This document shows, piece after piece, positions 24,873 to 33,836 of a DNA stretch of 42,316 nt; within the stretch, counting starts at the first letter, position 1; each line of letters opens with the position of its first letter. The DNA is from Calidithermus roseus (GTDB taxonomy: Bacteria > Deinococcota > Deinococci > Deinococcales > Thermaceae): positions 1 through 42,316 of the forward strand of contig NZ_QWLA01000026.1 of NCBI RefSeq assembly GCF_003574095.1, given 5' to 3'. A program made the position numbers and the translations under genes. Below the pieces are notes generated by a model. It saw only the letters and a list, made by a program, of their open reading frames with translations, searched no databases and was not told the DNA's origin.

Positions 24873-24913
24873 CGGAGCCTCGACACTCGGAGGAGCGCGA
24901 GCTTGTACTGGGC

Positions 24914-26455
24914 TTATGCCCAGGTTTGTAAAACCGATACCTCGGCCTTGTGTTGGGGCTCGAGGCTCTCCACGAACCACACCTGCTGTCCCGGGCGCAA
25001 CTGGGCCAGCCGGGGCAGATCGGCCGGATGAACCAGCGCCGGTTTGGCATAGCCGCCGATGCGCCCTCGGTCGTTGAGCAAGACGATGGGCTGGCCCTGG
25101 GGGGTGATCTGCAAAGCCCCCAGCGGGGTGGCCTCGCTGATGAGTTCGCCGCCCGGCACCTCCGGCCCCTCCAGCCGCAAACCCATGCGATCCCCCGACT
25201 CGAGGGTAAAGGGGGCCGCGCAAAGCGCCCGCAGAGCCTCCGGGCTGTACTGCGGTCCGGGTAGCAGCCGGACGCGGACTTGGGCGGGTAGCGCAGCCTG
25301 GTTGAAGCCAAACCCCGCCCGCACCGCTTTAGGCGTCGCTATCCCCAGCACATCCCCAGCTTGCAAGGGGCGGCCAATCAGGCCCTTGGCATCGGTGCTG
25401 GCACTGCCCCAGAACGTCCTGCTTTCGATGCCGCCTGCCAGGGCCAGATAGCCCCGCACCCCCTCTGCGGTCTGCCGAAAGCTCAGCACATCCCCCTTTC
25501 GCAGGGCAAAACTCCGACCCGGCCCCACCGGCTCGCGGTTGACCAGCGGCACCAGACCATAGCCTGCAAAAGCCGCCACCACCGGCGAAAGCACGCGCAG
25601 GACAGGGCCTTTGAGGGTGATTTCCAGCAAGGGCGCATCCGCCGGGTTGTCCAGCAGCGCGTTGGCGGTGCTGGCCGAACGCCCATCCAGTGCCCCCGCC
25701 ATCGCCAGCCCCAAGTGCCCCCCCATGCGCCGTCCCTGATCCACGACCAGATCCAGCAGTCCTGGCTCCTCCACCTGCAAGACCGGATGGCGCGGCTCGA
25801 GGGGCAACAAGGAAATTGCCTTTGGCAGGGCGGGGGTAGGGCCCTCGGCGGGCACCAGGCGCACCCGGTCGCCCGCCCGCAGGTAGAAGGGCTCCTCGCG
25901 GTGGGGATCGTACATCGGCACCAAAGCCGTGCCGATGAGGTGCCATCCCCCCGGCGAGGGGAGCGGGTAGATGCCGGTCTGGTTGCCGGCCACCGCCACC
26001 GCGTGGGCCGGTACCAGCGGGCGCGGGCTGCGGCGGCGGGGCAGCCGCAAGCGTTCGTCCAGCGGTCCCAGGAAGGGAAAGCCCGGCGTGAAGCCGGTGG
26101 CAAAGACGCGGTACTCGGGCTGGCTGTGCAGGCGAATCACCTCGTCCACGGACAAACCCGTCTGCGCCGCCACCCAGGGCAGGTCTATCCCGTCGTAGCG
26201 CACCGGCACCTCTACCTGCCTTCCCCCCATCGCCTCGGGAAGGGCTCGCAGGTGCCTCTTCAGCCAGCGCTCCACCTGGGCCCTGGAAACCCCCTCGGCA
26301 TCGAACTCGATGTACACGTTGACGTATCCGGGCACGATATCGCTGATCCCCGGCAGCAGGTCGGACAGCAAGGCCTGTACCAAAGCCAGCAGCCGGGCAT
26401 TGGCCGATAGGTCGAGTTGCTCGGAGAAGCGCAGGTAGAAGCCGGTGAGGGTCAT
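24914..26455 (-). CDS. pxpB/pxpC: Fused 5-oxoprolinase subunits B and C (PxpBC)
   Basis: 513 residues joining two proteins that are separate in most bacteria. Residues 1-215 are PxpB/KipI (VRYDGIDLPWVAAQTGLSVDEVI; RVFATGFTPGFPFLG; VAGNQTGIYPLPSPGGWHLIG). From about residue 225 follows PxpC/KipA (VEEPGLLDLVVDQGRRMGG; YLALAGGIESRTFWGSASTD; LLNDRGRIGGYAKPALV). With PxpA they hydrolyse 5-oxoproline to glutamate using ATP. ATG 26455 is used because the open frame upstream is a shadow of pxpA. Starts 20 bp after pxpA. Confidence 0.92.
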   Translation of the reverse strand: MTLTGFYLRFSEQLDLSANARLLALVQALLSDLLPGISDIVPGYVNVYIEFDAEGVSRAQVERWLKRHLRALPEAMGGRQVEVPVRYDGIDLPWVAAQTGLSVDEVIRLHSQPEYRVFATGFTPGFPFLGPLDERLRLPRRRSPRPLVPAHAVAVAGNQTGIYPLPSPGGWHLIGTALVPMYDPHREEPFYLRAGDRVRLVPAEGPTPALPKAISLLPLEPRHPVLQVEEPGLLDLVVDQGRRMGGHLGLAMAGALDGRSASTANALLDNPADAPLLEITLKGPVLRVLSPVVAAFAGYGLVPLVNREPVGPGRSFALRKGDVLSFRQTAEGVRGYLALAGGIESRTFWGSASTDAKGLIGRPLQAGDVLGIATPKAVRAGFGFNQAALPAQVRVRLLPGPQYSPEALRALCAAPFTLESGDRMGLRLEGPEVPGGELISEATPLGALQITPQGQPIVLLNDRGRIGGYAKPALVHPADLPRLAQLRPGQQVWFVESLEPQHKAEVSVLQTWA

Positions 26456-26474
26456 GCGGACGGGGAGGGGGGAT

Positions 26475-27227
26475 TCAGTAGCTCTGGATTGCGACGCCTT
26501 CAGCCAGTAACGCCTCCCGCACGGCTGCGGCAATCTCCACCGCCTGCGGGTTGTCGCCGTGGATGCACAGGGTCTGGGCGCGTACCGGCACCAGGCCCCC
26601 ATCCACCGCCTCCACCTGGCCTTTGACCACCATCTGCACGGCCCGCCGCGCGGCTTCGGCGGGGTCGTGAATCCAGGCCCCGGCGCTGCCGCGCGGGGCC
26701 AAGCGCCCGTCGCGGCTGTAACCGCGCTCGGGGAAGGCTTCGGCCACGGTGGAAAGCCCCAGTTCTTGCGCCTCGGACTCCAGCGGCGTAGCGGGCAGCA
26801 CCACCAGCGGAACCCTGGGGTCGAAGTCCTTGACCGCCTGGGCGATTGCTCGAGCCGTCTGGGGGTCTTTGGTGGCCCGGTTGTACAGCGCGCCGTGGGG
26901 CTTGACGTGATGCAGGGGGATGCCCGCCACCTTCAAAAAAGCGCTCAAGGCCCCCACCTGGTAGAGCACGTCGGCATACACCTCATCGGGCGTGGCCGCC
27001 AGCTCGCGCCGCCCAAAGCCCACCAGGTCGGGGAATCCGGGGTGGGCTCCCACCGCCAGGCCGGTTTTTTGGGCCAGGGCCAGGGTATGTTTTATGGTCA
27101 GGGGGTCGCCGGCGTGAAAACCGCAGGCCACGTTGACCGAGCTGATCAGGGGAAACAGCGCCTCGTCCCGGCCCAGTTTCCAGTTGCCAAAGGATTCGCC
27201 AGCATCGGCATTCAGGTCTACTCGCAT
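26475..27227 (-). CDS. pxpA: 5-oxoprolinase subunit A (LamB/YcsF family)
   Basis: 250 residues, complete. The start MRVDLNADAGESFGNWKLG and SVNVACGFHAGDP, GAHPGFPD, HVKPHGALYN and CIHGDNP are the hallmark motifs of the LamB/YcsF TIM-barrel-like enzymes; the His and Asp residues in these motifs form the metal site. It acts with the fused PxpBC encoded downstream. Confidence 0.95.
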   Translation of the reverse strand: MRVDLNADAGESFGNWKLGRDEALFPLISSVNVACGFHAGDPLTIKHTLALAQKTGLAVGAHPGFPDLVGFGRRELAATPDEVYADVLYQVGALSAFLKVAGIPLHHVKPHGALYNRATKDPQTARAIAQAVKDFDPRVPLVVLPATPLESEAQELGLSTVAEAFPERGYSRDGRLAPRGSAGAWIHDPAEAARRAVQMVVKGQVEAVDGGLVPVRAQTLCIHGDNPQAVEIAAAVREALLAEGVAIQSY

Positions 27228-27272
27228 GGAACCTCTCGAGGGCTCAGGTGGCCCCGTTCGCCAAGCCGAGAG

Positions 27273-28100
27273 CTAAGGCCCTACCGTCTGAAGCGTCCGC
27301 AAAAAGCTCCGCAGATCGGCCTGCCAGGGCCCCACATACCCCAGCCGCCGGGAGATTTCCTCGGCGGTCCGGTCGAGGGCTTTCAGGTAGTCCACCAGCC
27401 TGTCCTCCTCGCGATAGAGAGCCTCGGCTCCAGCCAGGCTCAGCGCGGCCAGCACCTCGCCCCCGGCTCCCCGGATGGGCGTGGCCAACTCGGCGGAGTG
27501 GGGCTCGAGTTCGCCGAAACTCGCGGCAAAACCGCTCTGCTGGGTCTGGGCCAGCAGCCCCTTGAGCTCGGGCAAGCCAAGCGGTGTGGCCGGGGTGTAG
27601 CGCTTGCGCTCGCCCGTAAACACCGCTCGCTGCACCGCCTCGGGGGCAAAGGCCAGGAGCAGCCGGGTGGAAGCCCCCGCGTACAGAGGGGCCCGCCGAC
27701 CGGGTGCAATGTAGAGGCGCACCCTCGAGCGGGCCTCCAGCACCTCCAGGTATACCCCCTCCAGCCCGTCCCGCACCACCCACTGCACCGACTGTCCGGT
27801 GGCATCACGCAAGGCCTGCATCAAAGGCAGCGCGACCTGGCGGGCTGGGTAGGCGGCTTTGACCAGTGCGCCCAGATGCACTAGCCGCGTTCCCAGGCGG
27901 TAGCGCTCGTTTTCCTTGACCAGGAGCCCGTGGTTTTCCAAGGCCCGCAGGCTGCGCAAGCAGGTGGCCTTAGGCCAGCCGCTGGCTCGAGCCAGCTCCG
28001 ACAGCCCCCAGTAGGGCTGCTCCTCGCTGAAAAAACCCAGCAAGTAGAGGGGGCGCTCCAGGGTCGGGATGGCTTCCGATGGTTTCATTGAATGAGCCAT
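27273..28100 (-). CDS. IclR-family transcription regulator
   Basis: 275 residues: an N-terminal winged helix (GLSELARASGWPKATCLRSL) and a C-terminal IclR effector domain (SVQWVVRDGLEGVYLEVLEA; RRAPLYAGASTRLLLAF; GFAASFGELEPHSAELATPI). It is first in the minus-strand oxoprolinase cassette, 45 bp before pxpA, and probably responds to 5-oxoproline or a related acid. ATG 28100 and ATG 28088 are both possible starts. 16-bp direct repeats cover the start region, which implies self-regulation. Confidence 0.88.
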   Translation of the reverse strand: MAHSMKPSEAIPTLERPLYLLGFFSEEQPYWGLSELARASGWPKATCLRSLRALENHGLLVKENERYRLGTRLVHLGALVKAAYPARQVALPLMQALRDATGQSVQWVVRDGLEGVYLEVLEARSRVRLYIAPGRRAPLYAGASTRLLLAFAPEAVQRAVFTGERKRYTPATPLGLPELKGLLAQTQQSGFAASFGELEPHSAELATPIRGAGGEVLAALSLAGAEALYREEDRLVDYLKALDRTAEEISRRLGYVGPWQADLRSFLRTLQTVGP

Positions 28101-28123
28101 TTGTTTGTTGAATGAACCACTTG
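28085..28123. promoter_or_regulatory. Candidate IclR operator: two 16-bp direct repeats
   Basis: TTGAATGAGCCATTTG (28088-28103) and TTGAATGAACCACTTG (28108-28123) differ at two bases and are offset by 20 bp. The palindrome TCATTGAATGA (28085-28095) overlaps the first. The placement over the start of the regulator's own gene suits autoregulation. Confidence 0.55.
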
Positions 28124-28203
28124 CCGAAAAAGGTACACCTCCCCCTACAGGCTGTCAAGCCCGCCCTTTTCGCGATGGGATTGTGGAAGGCGGGCACTGG
28201 GCC

Positions 28204-28233
28204 TTGACGTCGCCCTCTACGAGTCGGTATTCT
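28204..28233 (+). promoter_or_regulatory. Promoter of the permease 2/ATPase operon
   Basis: TTGACG (28204-28209), 18-bp spacer, TATTCT (28228-28233). Transcription would start near 28240. Confidence 0.6.
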
Positions 28234-28235
28234 TC

Positions 28236-28260
28236 AAATCCGAGTGGTTTGCTCGGATTT
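28236..28260 (+). promoter_or_regulatory. Operator-like inverted repeat over the transcription start
   Basis: AAATCCGAG (28236-28244) and CTCGGATTT (28252-28260) are perfect 9-bp arms around a 7-bp spacer. They cover the predicted start of transcription and end 4 bp before the ATG at 28265, which is a repressor position; a metal-responsive repressor is the likely user. Confidence 0.6.
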
Positions 28261-28264
28261 ATTT

Positions 28265-29269
28265 ATGACGCTCGCCAAACCTCGACAACGGCCTGCTATC
28301 CTCCCCCTGCTGACCCTGCTGCTGGCGGTGCTCTGCGTCGCGGCCTTGGGAGTGGGGGCGATCCGGCTCTCCCCCCTCGAGGTCCTCCAGGTCCTCACCG
28401 GTCTCGCCGACGCGACCCACACCCGCATCCTCTACGAACTGCGGCTGCCGCGCATATGCGTGGGGGCCTTGTGTGGGGCCATGTTCGCGGCCTCGGGAGC
28501 GATCCTGCAGGGGGTGGTGCGCAACCCGCTGGCCTCGCCCGACGTCGTGGGGGTGGGGGCGGGAGCGGGCCTGGCGGTGGTCGTCACGCTGATTCTCTTC
28601 CCGGCAGCACCGCTGTGGGCACTGCCCGCTGGGGCCTTCGCCGGGGCGGGGGTGGGCTTCGCCTTGGTGTACCTGCTCGCGCGCCGTGCGGGTGAGGTGG
28701 CTCCGGTGCGCATCGCCCTCATCGGCATCGCGGTGGCCGCCGCCCTCACCAGCTTCCAGCAACTCATCCTCATCCGCGCTCCCGACGACATCGGGCGGGC
28801 CTTGAGCTTCCTGGTGGGCACCGTCTACGGGGCCGACTGGGAGCGGCTTTTGCGGATTCTGCCCTGGGCGGCGCTGCTTCTGCCGTCGAGCTGGCTGCTG
28901 TGGCGGCGCTTCGACGTGCTGGCCTTGGGCGACCAGTTGGCCAGGGGGCTGGGGATGCGCCTCGAGTTCGCCCGCCTGGTCGCCCTGGCGCTGGCGGTGG
29001 GACTGGCGGGCGTGGCTGTCACCGGCGCGGGGGTTCTGGGCTTCGTGGGCCTGATCGCCCCCCACATGGCGCGGCTTCTGGCCGGGCCCAGCTTCGCCCG
29101 CCTGCTGCCGGCTTCCATGTTGCTGGGGGCGATGCTGGTGGTGGGGGCCGACGCGCTGGGGCGCGGCCTGGTCCCCCCGATCGAAGTCCCCGCGGGCATC
29201 GTCACCACCCTCATCGGCGCACCTTACTTCCTATGGCTCCTGCGGCGTACGGGCGGAATCAGGCGCTAG
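28265..29269 (+). CDS. FecCD-family ABC transporter permease (second)
   Basis: 334 residues with the same landmarks as the first permease: [60 protein letters not shown] and a C-terminal [13 protein letters not shown]. It is clearly a homologue but not a close duplicate of the permease at 19231. ATG 28265 immediately follows the inverted repeat; GTG 28244 is an in-frame alternative. The ATPase gene starts 11 bp downstream. Confidence 0.92.
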   Translation: MTLAKPRQRPAILPLLTLLLAVLCVAALGVGAIRLSPLEVLQVLTGLADATHTRILYELRLPRICVGALCGAMFAASGAILQGVVRNPLASPDVVGVGAGAGLAVVVTLILFPAAPLWALPAGAFAGAGVGFALVYLLARRAGEVAPVRIALIGIAVAAALTSFQQLILIRAPDDIGRALSFLVGTVYGADWERLLRILPWAALLLPSSWLLWRRFDVLALGDQLARGLGMRLEFARLVALALAVGLAGVAVTGAGVLGFVGLIAPHMARLLAGPSFARLLPASMLLGAMLVVGADALGRGLVPPIEVPAGIVTTLIGAPYFLWLLRRTGGIRR

Positions 29270-29280
29270 GAAAGCAAGCC

Positions 29281-30069
<789 letters not shown>

Positions 30070-30262
30070 GCGCGCTCCGGGTTTCGGCTTCGCCTAGCCG
30101 CCATGGGCCTCGAGCCAGGTCACTCCGTCCACAAAGCGCTGGATGGGTAAAACCTGTAGCGTAGACCTCAGACGCGTGCGGCGAAAACCAAGCCGTGCAT
30201 CAACGTCCAAACTACCGTGGGGTACATGGGAGGGAGGCTCGAGGAGTGGGTTGAAAGGTCCA
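30070..30262. other. Intergenic stretch between the iron operon and the 30263 operon
   Basis: Convergent gap. A short minus-strand frame with hydrophobic character (about 19 codons, MYPTVVWTLMH...) ends near 30168 but has no ribosome binding site. Nothing else is recognisable. Confidence 0.4.
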
Positions 30263-30565
30263 TTAGCCCCAGCCCAGCGCCTTGCGGGCCTCGGGCGAAA
30301 GCCTTGCAGGGGTCCAGGGCGGGCTCCAGACCAGCTCGACCGTGACCGCCTCGATGCCGGGGAGCCCGCTGAGGGCCCGGCGCACGGCTTCCTGCATGGA
30401 CTCGTGCAGGGGGCAGCCGGGGGTGGTGAGGGTCATCTGGACGTGGGCGGCGGGCGGCTCCACGCGGATGTCGTAGATCAGGCCGAGGTTGACCACGTCC
30501 AGCCCCAACTCGGGGTCGTAGACCTGGGTGAGCAGGTGGCGGGCTTGTTCTTCTAAAGGGTTCAT
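30263..30565 (-). CDS. MIP18/DUF59-family Fe-S assembly protein (SufT/PaaD-like)
   Basis: 100 residues. [20 protein letters not shown] and [22 protein letters not shown] are the defining motifs; the single conserved Cys in TTPGCPL is the reactive residue. These proteins help mature Fe-S cluster enzymes. It is translated right after the membrane protein (4-bp overlap with its end) and GGAGGTGC precedes ATG 30565. Next to two ferredoxins, its client is probably part of this module. Confidence 0.9.
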   Translation of the reverse strand: MNPLEEQARHLLTQVYDPELGLDVVNLGLIYDIRVEPPAAHVQMTLTTPGCPLHESMQEAVRRALSGLPGIEAVTVELVWSPPWTPARLSPEARKALGWG

Positions 30566-31725
30566 GATCGGAGCACCTCCTCGAGGGCGTAGGCGCACAG
30601 CAGGCCCCCGGCCAGGCACAGCCAGAAGGCCGGTGGCCAGAAGGGAGCGAGCAAGGCTCCCACACCCAGCAGCATCCCCGCCCAGTTGGCGGCTTTTTCG
30701 GGGAGCATGGCCTTGAGCGCGGGCACGGTTTCCAGGCCCACCCTGGGTGCGTAGCGGTAGGTCCAGACCAGGAACGGCACGATCTTGTAGAGCATCCCGC
30801 TCACGATCAGGGCCAGAAAACCCAGGCCAAACCACAGCCCGGCCCACAGGGTCTGCCCGGCGAGCAGCGCCAGCAGCGCCAGCCCCAGGAAAGCCAGCCC
30901 GGCTAGATAGTGCCGCACCCCCACGTCCAGCGCCCGCTTCACCCGGTGGCGCAGGATGCGGAAGGTGTCGTAGCAGGCCAGCCCGACCCCCACAGCCAGC
31001 AGGCCCAGCCCCATGGGCTGCTTCAGGGCCAGGCCCAGCAGGCTCAGGTTGAGCACCCATAGCAGCAGCCCAAGCACGCTTTCATCCACCCCGTGACTGA
31101 GGGTGAACATCGAGACCAGCTTGTGGCCCACGCCCAGCACCGAAACTAAGAACACGCCCACCAGCCCGGCCAGCACGTGCCAGAGCATGCGCTCGGGGTC
31201 GTAGAAGCCGTAGCGCAGGGTGAGGGCTTGCAGCATCCCCAGCAGGGGGGTGAGCACCAGGTAAAAGCTCACCCAGGCCAGCGCGGTGGCCACGGGGCTC
31301 CACCTCGAGGCCCGCCGGAAGGCCAGCGCCATGTGAGCGGTGAAGAGCAGCAGGCCCAGCAGGACCAGACCGCCCCCCAGGGCGATCCAGCGGGGCTCGG
31401 CCTCGAGGAAGCCCCACGCCTGTAAGGGCAGGCCCGCTCCCCAGAGGGCCAGCGTGGGATAGCCCCAGGAGGGGTGGGGGAGGGGGGACTCGAGCACGAC
31501 CGGCACCAGAGGGTGCATGGCCCCCACCAGCACCCCCACGCCAAAGCCCAGGAACAGCAGGTGGCTCACGGCCAGCAGCACCGGATGGCGCGCAGCTTGC
31601 AAGGCTTGGGGGTGCAGGGCCAGCAGCAGCAGGCCCCATAGCAGAAAACCCGTCGCCAGCCCGAAGAAGCCCAGGGGCAGGCTGAGCGGCACGGGCCTAC
31701 TTTGGCCGGGGAGTGGGCTCGTCAT
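30562..31725 (-). CDS. Polytopic membrane protein, NnrS/heme-copper-subunit-like
   Basis: 387 residues with 11-12 hydrophobic helices. His residues occur in helix-like settings ([52 protein letters not shown]), which recalls the NnrS and CcoN/NorB-like membrane families involved with heme, copper or NO. The exact family is not certain. ATG 31725 is chosen because AGGGTG lies upstream and TAGGGT (31733-31738) stands 7 nt before it, giving a leaderless start. It diverges from the DUF2249 operon, with a TGAC-N4-GTCA palindrome between them. Confidence 0.65.
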   Translation of the reverse strand: MTSPLPGQSRPVPLSLPLGFFGLATGFLLWGLLLLALHPQALQAARHPVLLAVSHLLFLGFGVGVLVGAMHPLVPVVLESPLPHPSWGYPTLALWGAGLPLQAWGFLEAEPRWIALGGGLVLLGLLLFTAHMALAFRRASRWSPVATALAWVSFYLVLTPLLGMLQALTLRYGFYDPERMLWHVLAGLVGVFLVSVLGVGHKLVSMFTLSHGVDESVLGLLLWVLNLSLLGLALKQPMGLGLLAVGVGLACYDTFRILRHRVKRALDVGVRHYLAGLAFLGLALLALLAGQTLWAGLWFGLGFLALIVSGMLYKIVPFLVWTYRYAPRVGLETVPALKAMLPEKAANWAGMLLGVGALLAPFWPPAFWLCLAGGLLCAYALEEVLRS

Positions 31726-31760
31726 CGCCTTCACCCTAGGGCTCACCCGGCTGCGCGGGC

Positions 31761-31777
31761 CATGACTTGGGTCATGG
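31761..31777. promoter_or_regulatory. Crp/Fnr-type palindrome in a divergent promoter
   Basis: CATGAC-TTGG-GTCATG is a perfect 6-bp inverted repeat with the TGA-N6-TCA geometry of Crp/Fnr sites. Its centre (31768.5) is 43.5 bp upstream of the minus-strand start at 31725, and about 40-46 bp upstream of plausible plus-strand starts (TATGGG at 31803-31808). A related site lies at 38969-38984. Confidence 0.6.
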
Positions 31778-31824
31778 CGGGCCCGAACTCTGGCAAGCAG
31801 GCTATGGGGTGTAAGGAGGCACCC

Positions 31825-32058
31825 ATGCAGACCCTACGAACCCTGGACGTCCGCTCCGTCGCCCCCCGCGAGCGCCACCCCGCCATCTTCAACCTCTTCG
31901 ACGGCCTCGAGCCCGGCCAGTCCTTCGAGCTCGTCAACGACCACGACCCCAAGCCGCTGTACTACCAGTTCAGTGCCGAGCGCAACGGGCGCTTCGTCTG
32001 GGAGTACCTCGAGCAAGGCCCCGAGGTCTGGCGGGTGAGGATCGGCAAGAAGGAGTAG
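31825..32058 (+). CDS. DUF2249 protein, single domain
   Basis: 77 residues: TLDVRSVAPRERHPAIFNLF, GLEPGQSFELVNDHDPKPLYYQF, and PEVWRVRIGKKE. This small alpha/beta fold is often encoded near hemerythrins, nitrate/NO reductase accessory genes and cytochromes. TAAGGAGG precedes ATG 31825. First gene of a five-gene plus-strand operon. Confidence 0.9.
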   Translation: MQTLRTLDVRSVAPRERHPAIFNLFDGLEPGQSFELVNDHDPKPLYYQFSAERNGRFVWEYLEQGPEVWRVRIGKKE

Positions 32059-32060
32059 CT

Positions 32061-32852
32061 GTGATCCGGCCCGAGATGCGGGTGAACCAACTGCTGGATG
32101 AGCACCCCGAGCTTCTGGGGGTGCTCATCGAGGCCAGCCCGGCTTTTGCTAAGCTTAAAAACCCCCTGTTGCGGCGCACCATGCCCCGGCTGGTAACCTT
32201 GGCCCAGGCCGCGCGGATCGGGGGGCTCGAGCCCAGCGCTCTGGTCGAGCGGCTCAACCGGGCCCTGGGCGTCGAGGCATCCAGGGAGGAGGCTTCGGTG
32301 GGCCACGAGTCGAAACTGGGAACCCCGCCGCCCGAGTGGCTGGCTTCCCCGCTGGGATTTCACCTCGACGTGCGGCCCATCCTGGCCGCGGGGGGCGAGC
32401 CTTTCGGGGCCATCATGGCCGCCGCGCGCGAGGTGGCGCCGGGGCAGCGCTTGTGCCTGGAGGCCCCCTTCGAGCCGCTGCCCCTGTACCGGGTGATGCA
32501 GCGCAAGGGTTTCGTGGCCTGGTGTGAGCAGGAGGGCCCTGAGCACTACCGGGTGCATTTCCTGCGCCGCCTGGAGCAAGGAGCAGAGGGCCGCGTGGCG
32601 CGAACCCTGAGTGAAGCCGACTGGGCGAGCTACGCCGACGAGGTGTGGGTGGAGGCCAACCTCGAGCCCCCCCTGCCCATGATGCGCGTGCTGGAGGCGC
32701 TGGCTCGCCTCGAGCCCGGCCAGCGCCTGCTGGTGCATCACGTGCGCCGCCCGGTACACCTGCTCGCACGGCTGGAACAGGATGGCCACCCCTACGCGCT
32801 GCGCGAGCTGGGGCCTGGCCGGGTGGAGTTGCTCATCGAGAAAGCGAGCTGA
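32061..32852 (+). CDS. DUF1858 plus DUF2249 protein
   Basis: 263 residues. Residues 1-70 (MRVNQLLDEHPELLGVLIEA; LVTLAQAARIGGLEPSALVE) match DUF1858, the N-terminal domain of ScdA/RIC-type proteins that repair iron centres damaged by NO. The rest contains two DUF2249-like units (HLDVRPILAAGGEPFGAIM; VEANLEPPLPMMRVLEALARLEPGQRLLVHH). GTG 32061 follows GGAG and lies 2 bp after the previous stop. A nitrosative-stress or anaerobic role is inferred from domains and context. Confidence 0.8.
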   Translation: MIRPEMRVNQLLDEHPELLGVLIEASPAFAKLKNPLLRRTMPRLVTLAQAARIGGLEPSALVERLNRALGVEASREEASVGHESKLGTPPPEWLASPLGFHLDVRPILAAGGEPFGAIMAAAREVAPGQRLCLEAPFEPLPLYRVMQRKGFVAWCEQEGPEHYRVHFLRRLEQGAEGRVARTLSEADWASYADEVWVEANLEPPLPMMRVLEALARLEPGQRLLVHHVRRPVHLLARLEQDGHPYALRELGPGRVELLIEKAS

Positions 32853-32855
32853 GCC

Positions 32856-33116
32856 ATGCCTCACGTGATCGCTGAGCCGTGTATCGGCGTGAAGGACCGC
32901 AGTTGCCAGGAAGTCTGCCCGGTAGAGTGCATCTACGACGGGGGCGACCAGCTTTACATCCACCCCGACGAGTGCATCGACTGCGGCGCTTGCGTCCCGG
33001 TCTGTCCGGTTTCGGCCATCTACCCCGAGGAAGACCTGCCCGAGCAGTGGGTGAGCTACATCGAGAAAAACCGCCGGCTCTCCCAGGGCCCCAACCTGCA
33101 CCGCCTCGAGGAGTGA
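32856..33116 (+). CDS. 7Fe-type ferredoxin
   Basis: 86 residues. The N-terminal CIGVKDRSCQEVCPVEC resembles the 3Fe-4S/4Fe-4S site of Thermus-type seven-iron ferredoxins (C-x7-C-x3-CP), and CIDCGACVPVCP gives the classic 4Fe-4S site. Soluble one-electron carrier. It starts 3 bp after the DUF2249 protein's stop and 3 bp before the next ferredoxin. Confidence 0.95.
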   Translation: MPHVIAEPCIGVKDRSCQEVCPVECIYDGGDQLYIHPDECIDCGACVPVCPVSAIYPEEDLPEQWVSYIEKNRRLSQGPNLHRLEE

Positions 33117-33119
33117 ACT

Positions 33120-33371
33120 ATGGCCTACGTGATCGCCGAGCCCTGCCGCAGCCAGCGCTGTGCGGCCTGCTACGCGGTCTGCCCGGCGGGAGCCATCGGC
33201 GGCGATTACCACGACGAGCAGATGTACATCGACCCCGACCGCTGCATCGACTGCGGCCTGTGCCAGGAGGCCTGCCCCAGCGGGGCCATCTTTCTCGAGG
33301 AGGACCTCCCCGAAGCCTGGGCCGAGTATGCCCGGCTCAACCGGGAGTACTTTCGCCGGCCTCCAACCTGA
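33120..33371 (+). CDS. Ferredoxin, second copy (2[4Fe-4S]-like)
   Basis: 83 residues, with CRSQRCAACYAVCPAGA and CIDCGLCQEACPSGA. The first cluster motif has an inserted spacing (C-x4-C-x2-C-x3-CP) unlike the copy before it, so the two ferredoxins may have different cluster content or potentials. Same operon, same C-terminal helix (EEDLPEAWAEYARLN). Confidence 0.93.
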   Translation: MAYVIAEPCRSQRCAACYAVCPAGAIGGDYHDEQMYIDPDRCIDCGLCQEACPSGAIFLEEDLPEAWAEYARLNREYFRRPPT

Positions 33372-33386
33372 CCCCGAGGAGCCACC

Positions 33387-33836
33387 GTGTCGTTCTGGCA
33401 ATTCCTGTTCGTGCGCTCGAGCCTGTTCTACCTGCTCTACACCACCCTCACCGGCTCGGCTTTCTACCTCTGGCCCGCGCTGGTGGGTTATTTCAAGACC
33501 ACCCACGTCCACGCCGGCCTGGTGGGCTTTTTCCTCTCGATGGTGATGGGCGTAGCCTACTGGATGATGCCGCGCCCCGGCCAGATCCGCCAGGAGCGGC
33601 TCGAGGGCCTGACCTACGTGCTGCTCAACGCCGGGCTGCTGCTGCGGCTGGTGCTCGAGCCGCTGATGCTCTACACCACCAACCCCGGCCTGCGCCCGGC
33701 CCTGGCGGTGAGCGGGTTGTTGCAGGCCGGGGCGGTGGCGGTGTTCGCCTACGCCATGAGCCAGCGGGTCTTCACCAAAGAGCGCCTGTTCCAGATGGCC
33801 GAGGAGCGCAAACGCCGCCAGCAGGCGTCTTCCTGA
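33387..33836 (+). CDS. Small NorB/CcoN-like membrane protein
   Basis: 149 residues with four hydrophobic helices. The pair in KTTHVHAGLVGFFLSMVMGVAYWMMPRP is placed like the heme-ligand/HxH helix of heme-copper oxidase subunit I and NO reductase NorB (compare the general pattern HxH..LLG.....G..Y..LP). Only the first part of that fold is present, so it cannot be a complete oxidase; it may bind one heme and work with the membrane protein encoded at 30562-31725. GTG 33387 follows GAGGAGCC. Last gene of the operon. Confidence 0.65.
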   Translation: MSFWQFLFVRSSLFYLLYTTLTGSAFYLWPALVGYFKTTHVHAGLVGFFLSMVMGVAYWMMPRPGQIRQERLEGLTYVLLNAGLLLRLVLEPLMLYTTNPGLRPALAVSGLLQAGAVAVFAYAMSQRVFTKERLFQMAEERKRRQQASS

